From positions 241,702 to 305,701 of the forward strand of contig NZ_BNAY01000006.1 of assembly GCF_014654365.1 (NCBI RefSeq): a DNA stretch of 64,000 nucleotides, given 5' to 3'. Below the pieces are notes generated by a model, which searched no databases, was not told where the DNA came from, and worked only from the letters and a program-made list of their open reading frames with translations. Source of the DNA: Amycolatopsis oliviviridis (GTDB lineage: Bacteria > Actinomycetota > Actinomycetes > Mycobacteriales > Pseudonocardiaceae). The number at the start of each line of letters is the position of its first letter. The stretch's first letter is position 1. This document shows positions 8,393 through 16,930 of this stretch, one piece after another. Made by a program: the position numbers and the translations under genes.

Positions 8393-9199
8393 TCAGCCGG
8401 AGTAAGTCGCCGTCACCGGCGCGTGGTCCGACCAGCGCTGGTCGTAGGACTCGGCGCGCTCGACCACGACCGACGTGCACCGCTCGGCCAGGCCGGGGGT
8501 GGCGATCTGGCAGTCGATGCGCCAGCCCGAGTCGTTGTCGAACGCCTTCCCGCGGTACGACCACCAGGTGTACGGGCCGGGGCCTTCCGGGTCGAGTTTG
8601 CGTTGCACGTCGACGTAACCGGCCTCGCTGAACACGCGGCCGAGCCACTCCCGCTCCTCCGGCAGGAAGCCCGAGCTCTTCTGGTTCCCTCGCCAGTTCT
8701 TCAGGTCGGTCTTCTCGTAGGCGATGTTCCAGTCACCCACCACGACGACCTCGCGACCACCGGCCTCGGCCTTGGCGCGCAGGTCGACGAGGTACGGCAG
8801 GAACGCCGCCATGAAGCGCTCCTTCTCGTCCTGGCGCGGGGTGCCGACGTCACCGCTGGGCAAGTACAGGCTCGCGACCACGACGTTCGGCAGGTGGATC
8901 TCGGCGTAGCGGCCGCTGTCCTCGAATTCGGGTTCGCCGAAACCGATGCGGACCTCGTCCGGCTCGGCGCGGCTGAAGAGCATGACGCCGTTGCGCCCCT
9001 TCTGCGCGGACGGCGCGTGCACCACGTGCCAGCCTTCGGGCGCGGCGGCACCGGCCGGCAGCTCCTTGAGCTCGGCCCGGACCTCCTGGCAGGCGACGAC
9101 ATCGGCCTTCGTGGAGCCCAGCCACTCGACGAAGCCCTTTTTCGCGGCGGCACGGAGGCCGTTGACATTCACAGTGGAGACGGTCAGCACCCTCCGCAC
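8393..9199 (-). CDS. xth: Exodeoxyribonuclease III / AP endonuclease
   Basis: Base-excision repair nuclease of the ExoIII (EEP) family, 268 aa. Catalytic segments are in order: NVNGLRA near the N-terminus, CQEVRAE (metal-binding Glu), VGDWNIAY (Asp and Asn), SGWRIDCQ and the terminal WSDHAPV (Asp-His). It should cleave 5' to abasic sites and remove 3' blocking groups. GTG 9199 and GTG 9190 are both possible starts. It is divergent from the metallo-hydrolase gene, with a 56-bp gap. Confidence 0.93.
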   Translation of the reverse strand: MRRVLTVSTVNVNGLRAAAKKGFVEWLGSTKADVVACQEVRAELKELPAGAAAPEGWHVVHAPSAQKGRNGVMLFSRAEPDEVRIGFGEPEFEDSGRYAEIHLPNVVVASLYLPSGDVGTPRQDEKERFMAAFLPYLVDLRAKAEAGGREVVVVGDWNIAYEKTDLKNWRGNQKSSGFLPEEREWLGRVFSEAGYVDVQRKLDPEGPGPYTWWSYRGKAFDNDSGWRIDCQIATPGLAERCTSVVVERAESYDQRWSDHAPVTATYSG

Positions 9200-9255
9200 G
9201 CTACCCGGGGGGTCCGACAGAACCGTCAGGGAGTTCGCTCTGCGAGACTGCGCGC

Positions 9256-9999
9256 ATGAGCGAGCTGACCGTGCTGGGCAGCTGCGGCGCCTGGCCGGAA
9301 CCGGGTCGGGCCTGCGCCGGGTTCCTCCTGGTCCACGAGGGTTTCAAGGTGGTGCTCGACCTCGGCTACGGGGCCGCGTCACGGCTGTTCGAACACGCCC
9401 CCGGTGGCCGGGTCGACGCGGTGGTGGTGACGCATGAACATCCCGATCACTGCGCCGACGTGAGCGCGCTCGGCCGTGCCCGCGCCTACGGGCTGCCGGA
9501 CGAGCCGAGGATCCCGCTGCACTGCACGCCTGGCACGGTGCGGCGACTCGAAGCGATGGAGCCGCGACCGCATCCGACGACGATCTTCGACGTGTCCGAC
9601 CTCGGCCCGCCGCGAGACGTCGGGCCGTTCCGGATGACGACGTTCCTGCTGCCGCACCACGTGCCGAACCACGGGGTCCGGCTGAGCGCGCCCGGGCTCA
9701 CCGTCGCGTACACCGGTGACAGCGGGCCCAGCCCGGTGCTGGCCGAGCTGGCGCGCGACGCCGATCTGCTCATCGCCGACGCCACGCTGCAGGGCCCGTC
9801 ACCCGACGAGGCGCCGCGGCTCGTTTCGACGGCGGGCGAGGCCGGGTACTGGGCCGAGCGCGGGGGTGCCCGGCGGCTGCTGCTGACCCACTTCTGGCCC
9901 GGTTCCGACCGCGCGGTCTCGGTCTCCGAAGCGCGGAGGGAGTTCAGGGGCGAGGTACTGGCGGCCGAGGAAGGCACCCACTTGCGTTTAGCCCCCTGA
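9256..9999 (+). CDS. MBL-fold metallo-hydrolase
   Basis: 247 aa metallo-beta-lactamase fold protein, related in layout to the RNase Z/phosphodiesterase branch. The dinuclear zinc ligands are recognisable: THEHPDHC (HxHxDH), a His in LLPHHVPNHG, the Asp of YTGDSGP and the His of LLLTHFWPG. Substrate unknown. The final codons (HLRLAP and the TGA) are made from the first unit of a palindromic repeat cluster, so this gene's C-terminus was set by the repeat. Confidence 0.9.
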   Translation: MSELTVLGSCGAWPEPGRACAGFLLVHEGFKVVLDLGYGAASRLFEHAPGGRVDAVVVTHEHPDHCADVSALGRARAYGLPDEPRIPLHCTPGTVRRLEAMEPRPHPTTIFDVSDLGPPRDVGPFRMTTFLLPHHVPNHGVRLSAPGLTVAYTGDSGPSPVLAELARDADLLIADATLQGPSPDEAPRLVSTAGEAGYWAERGGARRLLLTHFWPGSDRAVSVSEARREFRGEVLAAEEGTHLRLAP

Positions 10000-10152
10000 T
10001 CGCGATCCCGCAGGTCAGGGCCCACTTGCGTTTCGCGGGCTAACCGCGATCCCGCAGGTCCGAGACGCCCACTTGCGTTTCGCCCCCTAATCGCGATCCC
10101 GCAGGTCAGGGGCCACTTGCGTTTCGCCCCCTAATCGCGAAGCCGCAGGTCA
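9979..10152. repeat. Cluster of four palindromic repeat units
   Basis: Four same-oriented units of the form ACTTGCGTTT[A/C]GC(CCC or GGG)CTAA[T/C]CGCGATCCCGC, the final one ending GCGAAGCCGC. Each is followed by AGGTC, and the spacing is about 40-50 bp. The first unit lies inside the end of the MBL gene and contains its stop; the last abuts the stop of the SH3-like gene at 10150. Confidence 0.85.
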
Positions 10153-10455
10153 GGGGCCACACTTGGAGCCTTCGACCGGGGGCGCGAACTGGGCGGAGAC
10201 CCACTTGCCCTCGGCGATCTTGCGGAAGCCGTTCTCGACCACGGGCTGCGCGTCGATCTTCGCGTCCTTGACGTACTTGCCGACGATCTTCTGTCCACCG
10301 GGGGTGTCGCGCGCGTTGAGCACGTCGGCCGTCACCACGACCTGGCAACCGGTCGGGCTCGATGCGCTCGACTCCCTGTCCTGTCCGGAGATGGCGACGA
10401 CGACGATCAGCGCCAGTCCGCCGCCGATGAACAAGACCGGTTTCGAGATGGCCAT
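10150..10455 (-). CDS. Exported SH3-like (SH3b) domain protein
   Basis: 101 aa. One N-terminal hydrophobic helix (VLFIGGGLALIVVVAISG) is followed by a bacterial SH3-type domain with the hallmark TADVLNARDTPG and WVSAQF, and two cysteines. Such domains usually bind cell-wall peptides or polysaccharides outside the membrane. I chose ATG 10455 because GAGGAG lies just upstream and the helix then starts at the N-terminus. The stop codon touches the neighbouring repeat cluster. Confidence 0.8.
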   Translation of the reverse strand: MAISKPVLFIGGGLALIVVVAISGQDRESSASSPTGCQVVVTADVLNARDTPGGQKIVGKYVKDAKIDAQPVVENGFRKIAEGKWVSAQFAPPVEGSKCGP

Positions 10456-10597
10456 GATGGTCACTCCTCGAACAAGGGAATCGTTTTCTGCCAAGACCAG
10501 AGTGGCAGAAGCCGGGGCGGTCGCCCAGATCCCGGATTGCCAACCACCCGGAGGCGCCAACCGGACGGCGGCCGTACTACCCAGGGTCACAACGCGA

Positions 10598-10627
10598 AAG
10601 GCCCCCTTCCGTGCGGAAGGGGGCCTT
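10598..10627. terminator. Terminator hairpin downstream of icd
   Basis: Inverted repeat AAGGCCCCCTTCCG / CGGAAGGGGGCCTT with a 2-nt loop, in the gap after the icd stop codon (minus strand) and before the SH3-like gene. Confidence 0.7.
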
Positions 10628-10646
10628 CACGTACCTACAGCGAGAC

Positions 10647-11870
10647 TCAGCCCTGGGCGATCTTCTTGGCCAGGTTCTCGTCCAGCGTCGCGAGGAACTC
10701 CTCGGTGGTCTGGAACGCCTGCTCCTTGCTGATCAGCAGCGCGAGGTCCTTGGTCATCTTGCCGCTCTCGACGGTCTCGATGACGACCTGCTCCAGCTTG
10801 TTCGCGAACCCGATCAGCTCCGGGTTCGAGTCCAGCTTGCCGCGGTGCTCGAGGCCCCGGGTCCACGCGAAGATCGACGCGATCGGGTTGGTCGAGGTCG
10901 GCTTGCCCTGCTGGTGCTGGCGGTAGTGCCGGGTGACCGTGCCGTGCGCGGCCTCGGCCTCGACGGTCTTGCCGTCCGGGGTGCGCAGCACGGAGGTCAT
11001 CAGGCCCAGCGAGCCGAAGCCCTGCGCGACCGTGTCGGACTGCACGTCACCGTCGTAGTTCTTGCAGGCCCAGACGTAGCCGCCCTCCCACTTCATCGCC
11101 GCGGCGACCATGTCGTCGATCAGGCGGTGCTCGTAGGAGATGCCCTTGGCGTCGAAGTCGGCCTTGAACTCGGCCTGGTAGATCTCCTCGAACACGTCCT
11201 TGAACATGCCGTCGTAGGCCTTGAGGATGGTGTTCTTGGTCGACATGTAGACCGGGTACTCACGGTCGAGGCCGTACTGCAGCGAGGCGCGCGCGAAGTC
11301 CTCGATGGACTTGCGGTAGTTGTACATGCCCATGGCGACGCCGCCGCCCTCGGGGAACTTCGCGACGTCGAACTGCATCGGCTCGGAGCCGTCGTCCGGG
11401 GTGTAGCTGATGGTCAGCGTGCCGGGACCGGGGACCTTGAAGTTGGTCGCCTTGTACTGGTCGCCGTGCGCGTGACGGCCGATGATGATCGGCTTGGTCC
11501 AGCCGGGGACCAGCCGCGGGATGTTCTGGATGACGATCGGCTCGCGGAAGATCACGCCGCCGAGGATGTTGCGGATCGTGCCGTTGGGCGAGAGCCACAT
11601 CTTCTTCAGGCCGAACTCTTCGACGCGCGCCTCGTCCGGCGTGATGGTGGCGCACTTGACGCCGACGCCGTGCTTCTTGATCGCGTTGGCGGAGTCGATG
11701 GTGACCTGGTCGTCGGTGCGATCCCGCTCCTCGATGCCCAGGTCGTAGTACTCCAGGTCCACGTCCAGGTACGGGTGGATCAGCCTGTCCTTGATGAACT
11801 GCCAAATGATGCGGGTCATCTCATCGCCGTCGAGCTCGACGACGGTGCCCTGGACCTTGATCTTGGCCAT
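10647..11870 (-). CDS. icd: NADP-dependent isocitrate dehydrogenase
   Basis: TCA-cycle enzyme converting isocitrate to 2-oxoglutarate with NADPH formation, cytoplasmic, 407 aa. It belongs to the eukaryote-like homodimeric class: MAKIKVQGTVVELDGDEMTR at the N-terminus, SPNGTIRNILGG for substrate binding, and AHGTVTRHYRQHQQG for the NADP and C-terminal active-site region. A CRP-type palindrome lies about 130 bp upstream, in the shared promoter region with the divergent gene at 12119. A terminator hairpin follows. Confidence 0.97.
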   Translation of the reverse strand: MAKIKVQGTVVELDGDEMTRIIWQFIKDRLIHPYLDVDLEYYDLGIEERDRTDDQVTIDSANAIKKHGVGVKCATITPDEARVEEFGLKKMWLSPNGTIRNILGGVIFREPIVIQNIPRLVPGWTKPIIIGRHAHGDQYKATNFKVPGPGTLTISYTPDDGSEPMQFDVAKFPEGGGVAMGMYNYRKSIEDFARASLQYGLDREYPVYMSTKNTILKAYDGMFKDVFEEIYQAEFKADFDAKGISYEHRLIDDMVAAAMKWEGGYVWACKNYDGDVQSDTVAQGFGSLGLMTSVLRTPDGKTVEAEAAHGTVTRHYRQHQQGKPTSTNPIASIFAWTRGLEHRGKLDSNPELIGFANKLEQVVIETVESGKMTKDLALLISKEQAFQTTEEFLATLDENLAKKIAQG

Positions 11871-11997
11871 GAGCAGCGGTGCTCCTTCCGCGGATCTTCG
11901 CGTTCTTCTTCAGTCTCTCCGGTAGCGGTACAAGCGTACTGCTTAACGGTCCTGGATGGTTCCAGTAGTGGTCGGTATCAAGTCTCCACGAGGCCGA

Positions 11998-12013
11998 TGT
12001 GACCGACGTCACC
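11998..12013. promoter_or_regulatory. CRP/FNR-type palindrome between icd and a divergent membrane gene
   Basis: TGTGACCGACGTCACC matches the TGTGA-N6-TCACA consensus of CRP-family regulators at nine of ten positions. It sits in the 248-bp divergent gap, so it could act on icd, the membrane gene, or both. Confidence 0.55.
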
Positions 12014-12118
12014 CGGTCGGACGACGGCCATCCGGCCGTCACGGGATCACCGGAGACCGCGCCATCATCGAACCGCACTCCATTTTCGGCATTGCCGGCC
12101 ACCGGAAGGGCGGTCCCC

Positions 12119-12628
12119 ATGTCCACCAACCCCTACGCAGTGCAGCCGCACGAGCAGCCGTCGATGCCGGAGCCTTACCTGCAGCCTAGGCAAAGCGGCC
12201 GCGCCGCGCCCCGGGTGATCAGCGCGCTCGGCGGTGTCCTGCTCTCGCCGGTCGCACTCGGCCTGGTGATCTACGGCGGCTCACGGCTGCAGCGGACCTA
12301 CGCGCAGGCCTACTCCGTCGGCGAAGACCCGCTGGGCTTGATCCTGCTGATCGTCGGCGGTCTCCTCCTGCTCGGCGTCGCGCTCCTCGGCGTGCTGTCC
12401 GGACTCGGGCCGGTCCTCGGCGGGCTGATCTGGGGAGTGATCCCGGGCCTGACCACGCTCCTGGGCGGGTCGAGCGTCATGAGCACCCTGTACGACATCG
12501 GCGGCCGCGAACTCGGCGTCGGCCTGGTGACCTGGCTGGTGATGGGCGCCCTGTTCGGGAGCGGGTTCCTGCTGGTCGGGGCCGGCCTGGTCGGGACCCT
12601 CGTCCGGCGTCGCTCAAGTCGCGTTTAG
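12119..12628 (+). CDS. Small multi-pass membrane protein (paralogue A)
   Basis: 169 aa with four predicted helices after a short Pro/Gln-rich cytosolic N-terminus: LLSPVALGLVIYGG, LILLIVGGLLLLGVALLGVLS, LGGLIWGVIPGL and GLVTWLVMGALFGSGFLLVGAG. The ATG at 12119 has GGAAGGG 8 nt upstream. It is a paralogue of the next gene (shared SPVALGL, LGGLxWGVxPG and FLLxGAGL blocks). Function unknown. The stop codon TAG lies inside a palindromic repeat. Confidence 0.8.
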   Translation: MSTNPYAVQPHEQPSMPEPYLQPRQSGRAAPRVISALGGVLLSPVALGLVIYGGSRLQRTYAQAYSVGEDPLGLILLIVGGLLLLGVALLGVLSGLGPVLGGLIWGVIPGLTTLLGGSSVMSTLYDIGGRELGVGLVTWLVMGALFGSGFLLVGAGLVGTLVRRRSSRV

Positions 12629-12650
12629 CGGGCTAAACGCGCTCCGCGGA
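12614..12650. repeat. Single palindromic repeat unit containing a stop codon
   Basis: Core GCGTTTAGCGGGCTAAACGC, the most symmetric form of the family. The first TAG is the stop codon of the membrane protein gene that ends at 12628. Confidence 0.85.
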
Positions 12651-12710
12651 GATCGAAGTGAACCGAAGGGGCTTCGCATCCGTAGTCCGGTTCAGGGAGG
12701 TGGCCCGCCC

Positions 12711-13295
12711 ATGTCATCGCACCGGTACGTCGCGGAGTACGACGACGAGGACTACCAGGAGTACGGCGAGTACGAGCAGCCCAAGGACCCGCGAAGGCCG
12801 TACGAGGACGTCGAGTCGTATGAACCGTACGAACCCTTCGAAGACGACGTGGGCTCCGAAGACGCCCGCGCGGGCCGAGGCGTGCGTCGCGTCCTCAGCG
12901 GCGCAGGCGGCCTGATCCTGACGCCGGTCGCCCTCGGTCTGCTGTCGTGGGGCGGCCTGCGGCAGCAGATGCTCGTCCAGGCGACGCTCAGCACCCAGCG
13001 TGACGTCCTCAGCATCGGCCTGCTCGTGGGCGGCGGGATCCTGCTGCTGGCCGTCGGGCTGCTCGGCGCGCTCTCGGCGACCGGCCCGATCCTCGGCGGT
13101 CTCGTCTGGGGCGTCGCGCCCGGCGTGGCCACCGCGGCGGTCCCCGAATGGGGCTTCCGGCTCATGAAGTACCTGCCACAGAACGACGTCACCTACGGCG
13201 TCACGAGCTGGCTGTTCATCGGCGGCCTGCTCGGGACGGGCTTCCTCCTGATCGGCGCGGGCCTCGCGTCGAGACTCGCCCGGCGGCGCCGCTGA
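12711..13295 (+). CDS. Small multi-pass membrane protein (paralogue B)
   Basis: 194 aa. An acidic Tyr/Glu-rich N-terminal region of about 55 residues (EYDDEDYQEYGEYEQP) precedes a four-helix membrane domain homologous to the preceding gene (LTPVALGLLSWGG, LLAVGLLGALSATGPILGGL, LFIGGLLGTGFLLIGAGL). An AGGGAGGTGG ribosome-binding site is present. The two genes look like a tandem duplication whose N-terminal tails diverged. Function unknown. Confidence 0.8.
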   Translation: MSSHRYVAEYDDEDYQEYGEYEQPKDPRRPYEDVESYEPYEPFEDDVGSEDARAGRGVRRVLSGAGGLILTPVALGLLSWGGLRQQMLVQATLSTQRDVLSIGLLVGGGILLLAVGLLGALSATGPILGGLVWGVAPGVATAAVPEWGFRLMKYLPQNDVTYGVTSWLFIGGLLGTGFLLIGAGLASRLARRRR

Positions 13296-13316
13296 GCGGG
13301 CTGGGACCATCGGCGC

Positions 13317-14312
13317 ATGGGATTGTTCACCGTTCCTGAAGCCCGCGCCGAACTCGCCCGGCTACGCCCCGTGCTCGACGAGCTCGTCCGGCTCCGCGCC
13401 GACGCGGCCGAACTCGCCGCGTCACTGCGCCCGGGCGGCCGGGAGACCGCGCTCGGCGGGATGCCGGAGTGGAAGGCCGCGCAGGCCCGGCTGGACGATC
13501 TGATGACCACCGTCCAGCGGACGGGCGCGGAGCTGAAGGGGTTCGCCCCGCTCCTGATCGACTTCCCCGCCGAACTCGACGGCGTCGACGTCCTGCTGTG
13601 CTGGCTCGAAGGCGATCCCGAACTGTGCTGGTATCACCGCGTCGACCTGGGTTTCGCCGGACGCCGCCGCCTGCCCGATAGGGTCGCCGTCGTGACCGAG
13701 GAGATCGCGGCCGGCCTGTTCGACGGCATCGCCGCACACTACGACGAAGACACCTTTCACGGCCTCGTCGCCGAAGCGCTTGTCGACGGCCTCGGCAGCA
13801 AGGCTCCCGAACGCGTTCTCGACGTCGCGACCGGCACCGGCGTGGCCGCGTTCGCCGCGCTCCGCCTGGAGCCGGGCGAAGTGCTCGCGATCGACATCTC
13901 GCCGGGCATGATCGCCCAGGCCGAGACGAAGGCGGCGACGCGCGATCCCGGCAAGGTCATCACCTGGCAGGTCGCTTCGGCGGTTCCGTCGCCGGTGGAG
14001 GACGAAGGCGCCGACGCCGTGCTCTGCGCGTCTTCACTGCATTTCCTGGGCGCGGCCGCGCTCCGCGACTGGCTGCGGGCGCTGCGCCCGGGCGGCCGGG
14101 TGGGCTTCAGCCTGCCGCTGGCGTCGGCGTTCCGGCCGTCGGAGGCGTTCGCCGCGATCGTCCCCACCGACCTGAAATTGCCGGAAACCGAGGACGACGC
14201 GGCGGAACTGGCCTCCGAAGCCGGCTTCACCGAGGTGACCGTGAAGCGCCTCGACGTCGAGTCCGGGGACAGGGTCCGGTCGGTGTTCGTGGTGCACGCG
14301 ACCAAACCCTGA
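13317..14312 (+). CDS. Fusion of a DUF2203 domain with a class I SAM methyltransferase
   Basis: 331 aa. Residues 1 to about 120 match DUF2203 (FTVPEARAELARLRPVLDEL at the start; ELCWYHRVDLGFAGRRRLPD at the end). Residues about 122-331 are a methyltransferase with the SAM-binding motif VLDVATGTGVAAFAAL, the acidic AIDISPGMIAQA and the LRALRPGGRVGFSLP segment. DUF2203 is normally a stand-alone protein of about 120-130 aa. The fusion is uninterrupted in the sequence. Substrate unknown. Confidence 0.85.
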   Translation: MGLFTVPEARAELARLRPVLDELVRLRADAAELAASLRPGGRETALGGMPEWKAAQARLDDLMTTVQRTGAELKGFAPLLIDFPAELDGVDVLLCWLEGDPELCWYHRVDLGFAGRRRLPDRVAVVTEEIAAGLFDGIAAHYDEDTFHGLVAEALVDGLGSKAPERVLDVATGTGVAAFAALRLEPGEVLAIDISPGMIAQAETKAATRDPGKVITWQVASAVPSPVEDEGADAVLCASSLHFLGAAALRDWLRALRPGGRVGFSLPLASAFRPSEAFAAIVPTDLKLPETEDDAAELASEAGFTEVTVKRLDVESGDRVRSVFVVHATKP

Positions 14313-14325
14313 GCCCTACAGCGTC

Positions 14326-15213
14326 CTACAGCGGCGCGAAGAACGGCACGCACTTCGGCGCGGGCGCGCCGTCCGGGTCGAGCGCCTTGAGGATCAGGCT
14401 TGTCACGTTCGGGTCGATCGCCTGGCTCAGATGCCCGGAGACGTCCGCGCCGCATTTGTCCTGCAGCACGATGTCGGTCGTGCCCGGCTCGTTCAGTACC
14501 CCGCTGGTGTACGGCGTGACCACGCGATCGTGGCGGCTCACGATGCTCGTGTAGGTCGGCCCCGGCACGCTCACCCCGCCGCGGGCGAGGTCGTCGAGGA
14601 AGTCCGATGGCGGGAGGTACTCGCGGCACGCCCCGCATACGCCGTCGGCGAGCAGATCGATGCCGGGCAGCGAAAGCACGGCCTTGGCCAGCCCGGAAAG
14701 GCCGTTGAGCGACGTGCCCTTGAAGTTCGAGCCGAACCCGACGAAGTGCTTCACCTTCTTCGCGCCGCCCTCGAACTTGAGGTAGTACGCGGGCATCGTC
14801 GTGCCCTCGGAGTGGCCGACGATGTCGACCTTGTCCGCGCCGGTGCTCGACCGCACGCGGTCCACGAACGCGCCGAGTTCGACGGCGCTCTTCCGCATCG
14901 AGCCCAGGCCGCCGAACAACTGTCCACCCAGGACGGTCGCGCCGTAGGTCAGCGAATAGACGCAGTAACCGGCGTTCTTGAGTTTCGGCGCGTGGTAGAA
15001 CCAGTTCGTCGTCGCGTTGCCGCCGAGGCCGTGCACCAGCACGACGGGCTCGGGGTGGTTCGCACTGGGCTTGCACGACCAGTCGTTCCAGCCGCTCGAC
15101 GGCGCCGCGCTCGCCGCCGCCGGGACGGCGATCGTGAACGTCAAGGCCGCGACAAGCGTGGTGAGGATCCTCCTGGTCTTCGTGGCACCGCCGTTGGTGA
15201 CCCGAGCCCGCAT
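14326..15213 (-). CDS. Secreted triacylglycerol lipase (alpha/beta hydrolase)
   Basis: 295 aa with a Sec signal peptide (residues 1 to about 37, ending ASAAP). The oxyanion-hole region is VVLVHGLGGNATTNWF and the nucleophile elbow is GHSEG. Asp and His of the triad are likely in SRHDRVVTPYTSG and DVSGHLSQ. Paired cysteines suggest disulfides in the exported enzyme. The organisation is that of actinobacterial lipase class 2/EstA-like enzymes. A GTGACGC...GCGTCAC inverted repeat lies 26 bp upstream. Confidence 0.9.
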   Translation of the reverse strand: MRARVTNGGATKTRRILTTLVAALTFTIAVPAAASAAPSSGWNDWSCKPSANHPEPVVLVHGLGGNATTNWFYHAPKLKNAGYCVYSLTYGATVLGGQLFGGLGSMRKSAVELGAFVDRVRSSTGADKVDIVGHSEGTTMPAYYLKFEGGAKKVKHFVGFGSNFKGTSLNGLSGLAKAVLSLPGIDLLADGVCGACREYLPPSDFLDDLARGGVSVPGPTYTSIVSRHDRVVTPYTSGVLNEPGTTDIVLQDKCGADVSGHLSQAIDPNVTSLILKALDPDGAPAPKCVPFFAPL

Positions 15214-15238
15214 CCCTGCCTCCGGTTACTCGTCAGTA

Positions 15239-15263
15239 TGTGACGCGAGTCATCATGCGTCAC
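15239..15263. promoter_or_regulatory. Inverted repeat upstream of lipase, partly CRP-like
   Basis: GTGACGC (15240-15246) and GCGTCAC (15257-15263) form a 7-bp inverted repeat. The overlapping TGTGACGCGAGTCATC (15239-15254) is a weaker CRP-type match. Either could be an operator for the lipase gene. Confidence 0.35.
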
Positions 15264-15332
15264 AAACCGGCGGCCGGAACCAGGAGAAGAACCAGACTTA
15301 CGCGCTGCTTCTTGTGACAGTTCACAAGAGCT

Positions 15333-15947
15333 TCAGGCGCTGGCCACCAGTGTCACCCCGAGGGCGATCATCGTCGCGGCGACCAGACCGTCCAGCACCC
15401 GCCAGGACGACGGCTTGCGGAAGAACCCGCTGAGCAGCCTCGCGCCGAAGCCGAGCACGAGGAACCAGATCACGCTGGCCAGCACCGAACCGACGCCGAA
15501 CGCCCACCGGCCGCCGCCGTGTCCCGCTGCGATGGCGCCGAGCAGGAGCAGGGTGTCGAGGTAGACGTGCGGATTCAGCCAGGTGAGCGCCAGCGTCGTC
15601 AAGACGATGCGGCGAAGCGATCCGCCGGTCTCCGGACCACCGGTCTCCAGTACGGCCGGCTTGAACGCGCGACGGGCCGCGAGAGCGCCGTAACACAGCA
15701 GAAAAGCGCCGCCGACCAGCGCGACGACGGTCAGGGCTTCGGGCGACGCCCCCACGATCGCGCCGACCCCGCCGACGCCGAGGCTGACCAGGATGGCGTC
15801 CGAGAAGATGCAGATCAGCACCACGACGAGCACCGCTTCCCGGCGGATCCCCTGCCGCAACACGAACGCGTTCTGCGCGCCGATCGCGACGATGAGGGCC
15901 ATGGTGGCGCCGAAACCGGCGGCCGCGCTGAACAGAACGTCTCCCAT
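15333..15947 (-). CDS. LysE/ArgO family amino-acid exporter
   Basis: 204 aa, six predicted transmembrane helices. Family features are GAQNAFVLRQG in the first loop and LTWLNPHVYLDTLLLLG in the middle, both typical of LysE/ArgO exporters of lysine or arginine. It is divergent from an ArgP/LysG-type LysR gene with a 66-bp gap, the classic lysE-lysG arrangement, which supports induction by basic amino acids. Confidence 0.92.
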   Translation of the reverse strand: MGDVLFSAAAGFGATMALIVAIGAQNAFVLRQGIRREAVLVVVLICIFSDAILVSLGVGGVGAIVGASPEALTVVALVGGAFLLCYGALAARRAFKPAVLETGGPETGGSLRRIVLTTLALTWLNPHVYLDTLLLLGAIAAGHGGGRWAFGVGSVLASVIWFLVLGFGARLLSGFFRKPSSWRVLDGLVAATMIALGVTLVASA

Positions 15948-16013
15948 ACGGAGGACATTAGGAAGCAGATCGTCAACAGTACAGCTAAAGATTCTTACGT
16001 AACATTAGCGTTC

Positions 16014-16892
16014 ATGATGAGCGATCTGCCTCTCGACCTGGTCCGCACGCTGCTGGCCGTCGCCGACGAAGGCACGTTCGACGCGGCGGCGTCGGCGCTG
16101 CACGTGACACCGTCGGCGATCAGCCAGCGCGTCAAGGCGCTCGAACAACGCACCGGCCGGGTGCTGCTGATCCGCACGAAACCGGTGCGGCTGACCGAAT
16201 CCGGGCAGGCGGTCGTGCGGTTCGGCCGCCAGCTGGCCCTGCTGGAGGCCGACACCCGGGCCGAACTCGGCCTGACCGCCGGTGACGAACCGGTCCGGCT
16301 GCCGATCGCGGTGAACGCGGATTCGCTGGCGACGTGGTTCCTGCCGGCGCTCACGCGGGTGCCGGCCGGGCAGAAGATCTGCTTCGAACTGCACCGTGAG
16401 GATCAGGACCACACCACGACTTTGCTGCGGGAGGGCCTGGTGATGGCCGCCGTGACGTCGTCGCCGGACCCGGTCGCGGGATGTTCGGTCCACCGGCTCG
16501 GGCACATGCGCTACCTGGCCGTCGTGAGCCCCGCGCTCGGCACCGACATCGACCTGGCCGAAGCGCCCGTCGTCGTCTTCGATCGTCGTGACGACCTTCA
16601 GGACCGCTTCGCCCGCGAGCGCGGCACGCTCGCGAGTTCGCTGCGGCACTACGTCCCGTCGTCCGAAGGGTTCTTCGACGCCGTCGCCGCCGGAATGGGC
16701 TGGGGCATGGTCCCGCTCGCGCAGCTCGGCGACCGGCTGCGCGACGGCAGGCTCGTCAGTCTCGACCCGGACCACCCGATCGACGTACCGCTGTTCTGGC
16801 AGCAGTGGAAACTCGACTCCCCCGCGCTGGCGGCGGTGTCGGCCGCCGTCACCACCGCGGCCGCGGACCTGCTCGTCGACCCACACGGATGA
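16014..16892 (+). CDS. LysR family regulator, ArgP/LysG type
   Basis: 292 aa. Winged helix-turn-helix at the N-terminus (EGTFDAAASALHVTPSAISQ, RVKALEQRTGRVLL) and a periplasmic-binding-like effector domain. The wording of the DNA-binding domain and the divergent LysE gene point to the ArgP/LysG subgroup, activators of basic amino-acid export. Two ATG codons are adjacent (16014, 16017); either may be used. Confidence 0.92.
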   Translation: MMSDLPLDLVRTLLAVADEGTFDAAASALHVTPSAISQRVKALEQRTGRVLLIRTKPVRLTESGQAVVRFGRQLALLEADTRAELGLTAGDEPVRLPIAVNADSLATWFLPALTRVPAGQKICFELHREDQDHTTTLLREGLVMAAVTSSPDPVAGCSVHRLGHMRYLAVVSPALGTDIDLAEAPVVVFDRRDDLQDRFARERGTLASSLRHYVPSSEGFFDAVAAGMGWGMVPLAQLGDRLRDGRLVSLDPDHPIDVPLFWQQWKLDSPALAAVSAAVTTAAADLLVDPHG

Positions 16893-16930
16893 GGACGCGC
16901 GCGGCGGCCCGGTCGTGAGATCCTGGGCGC

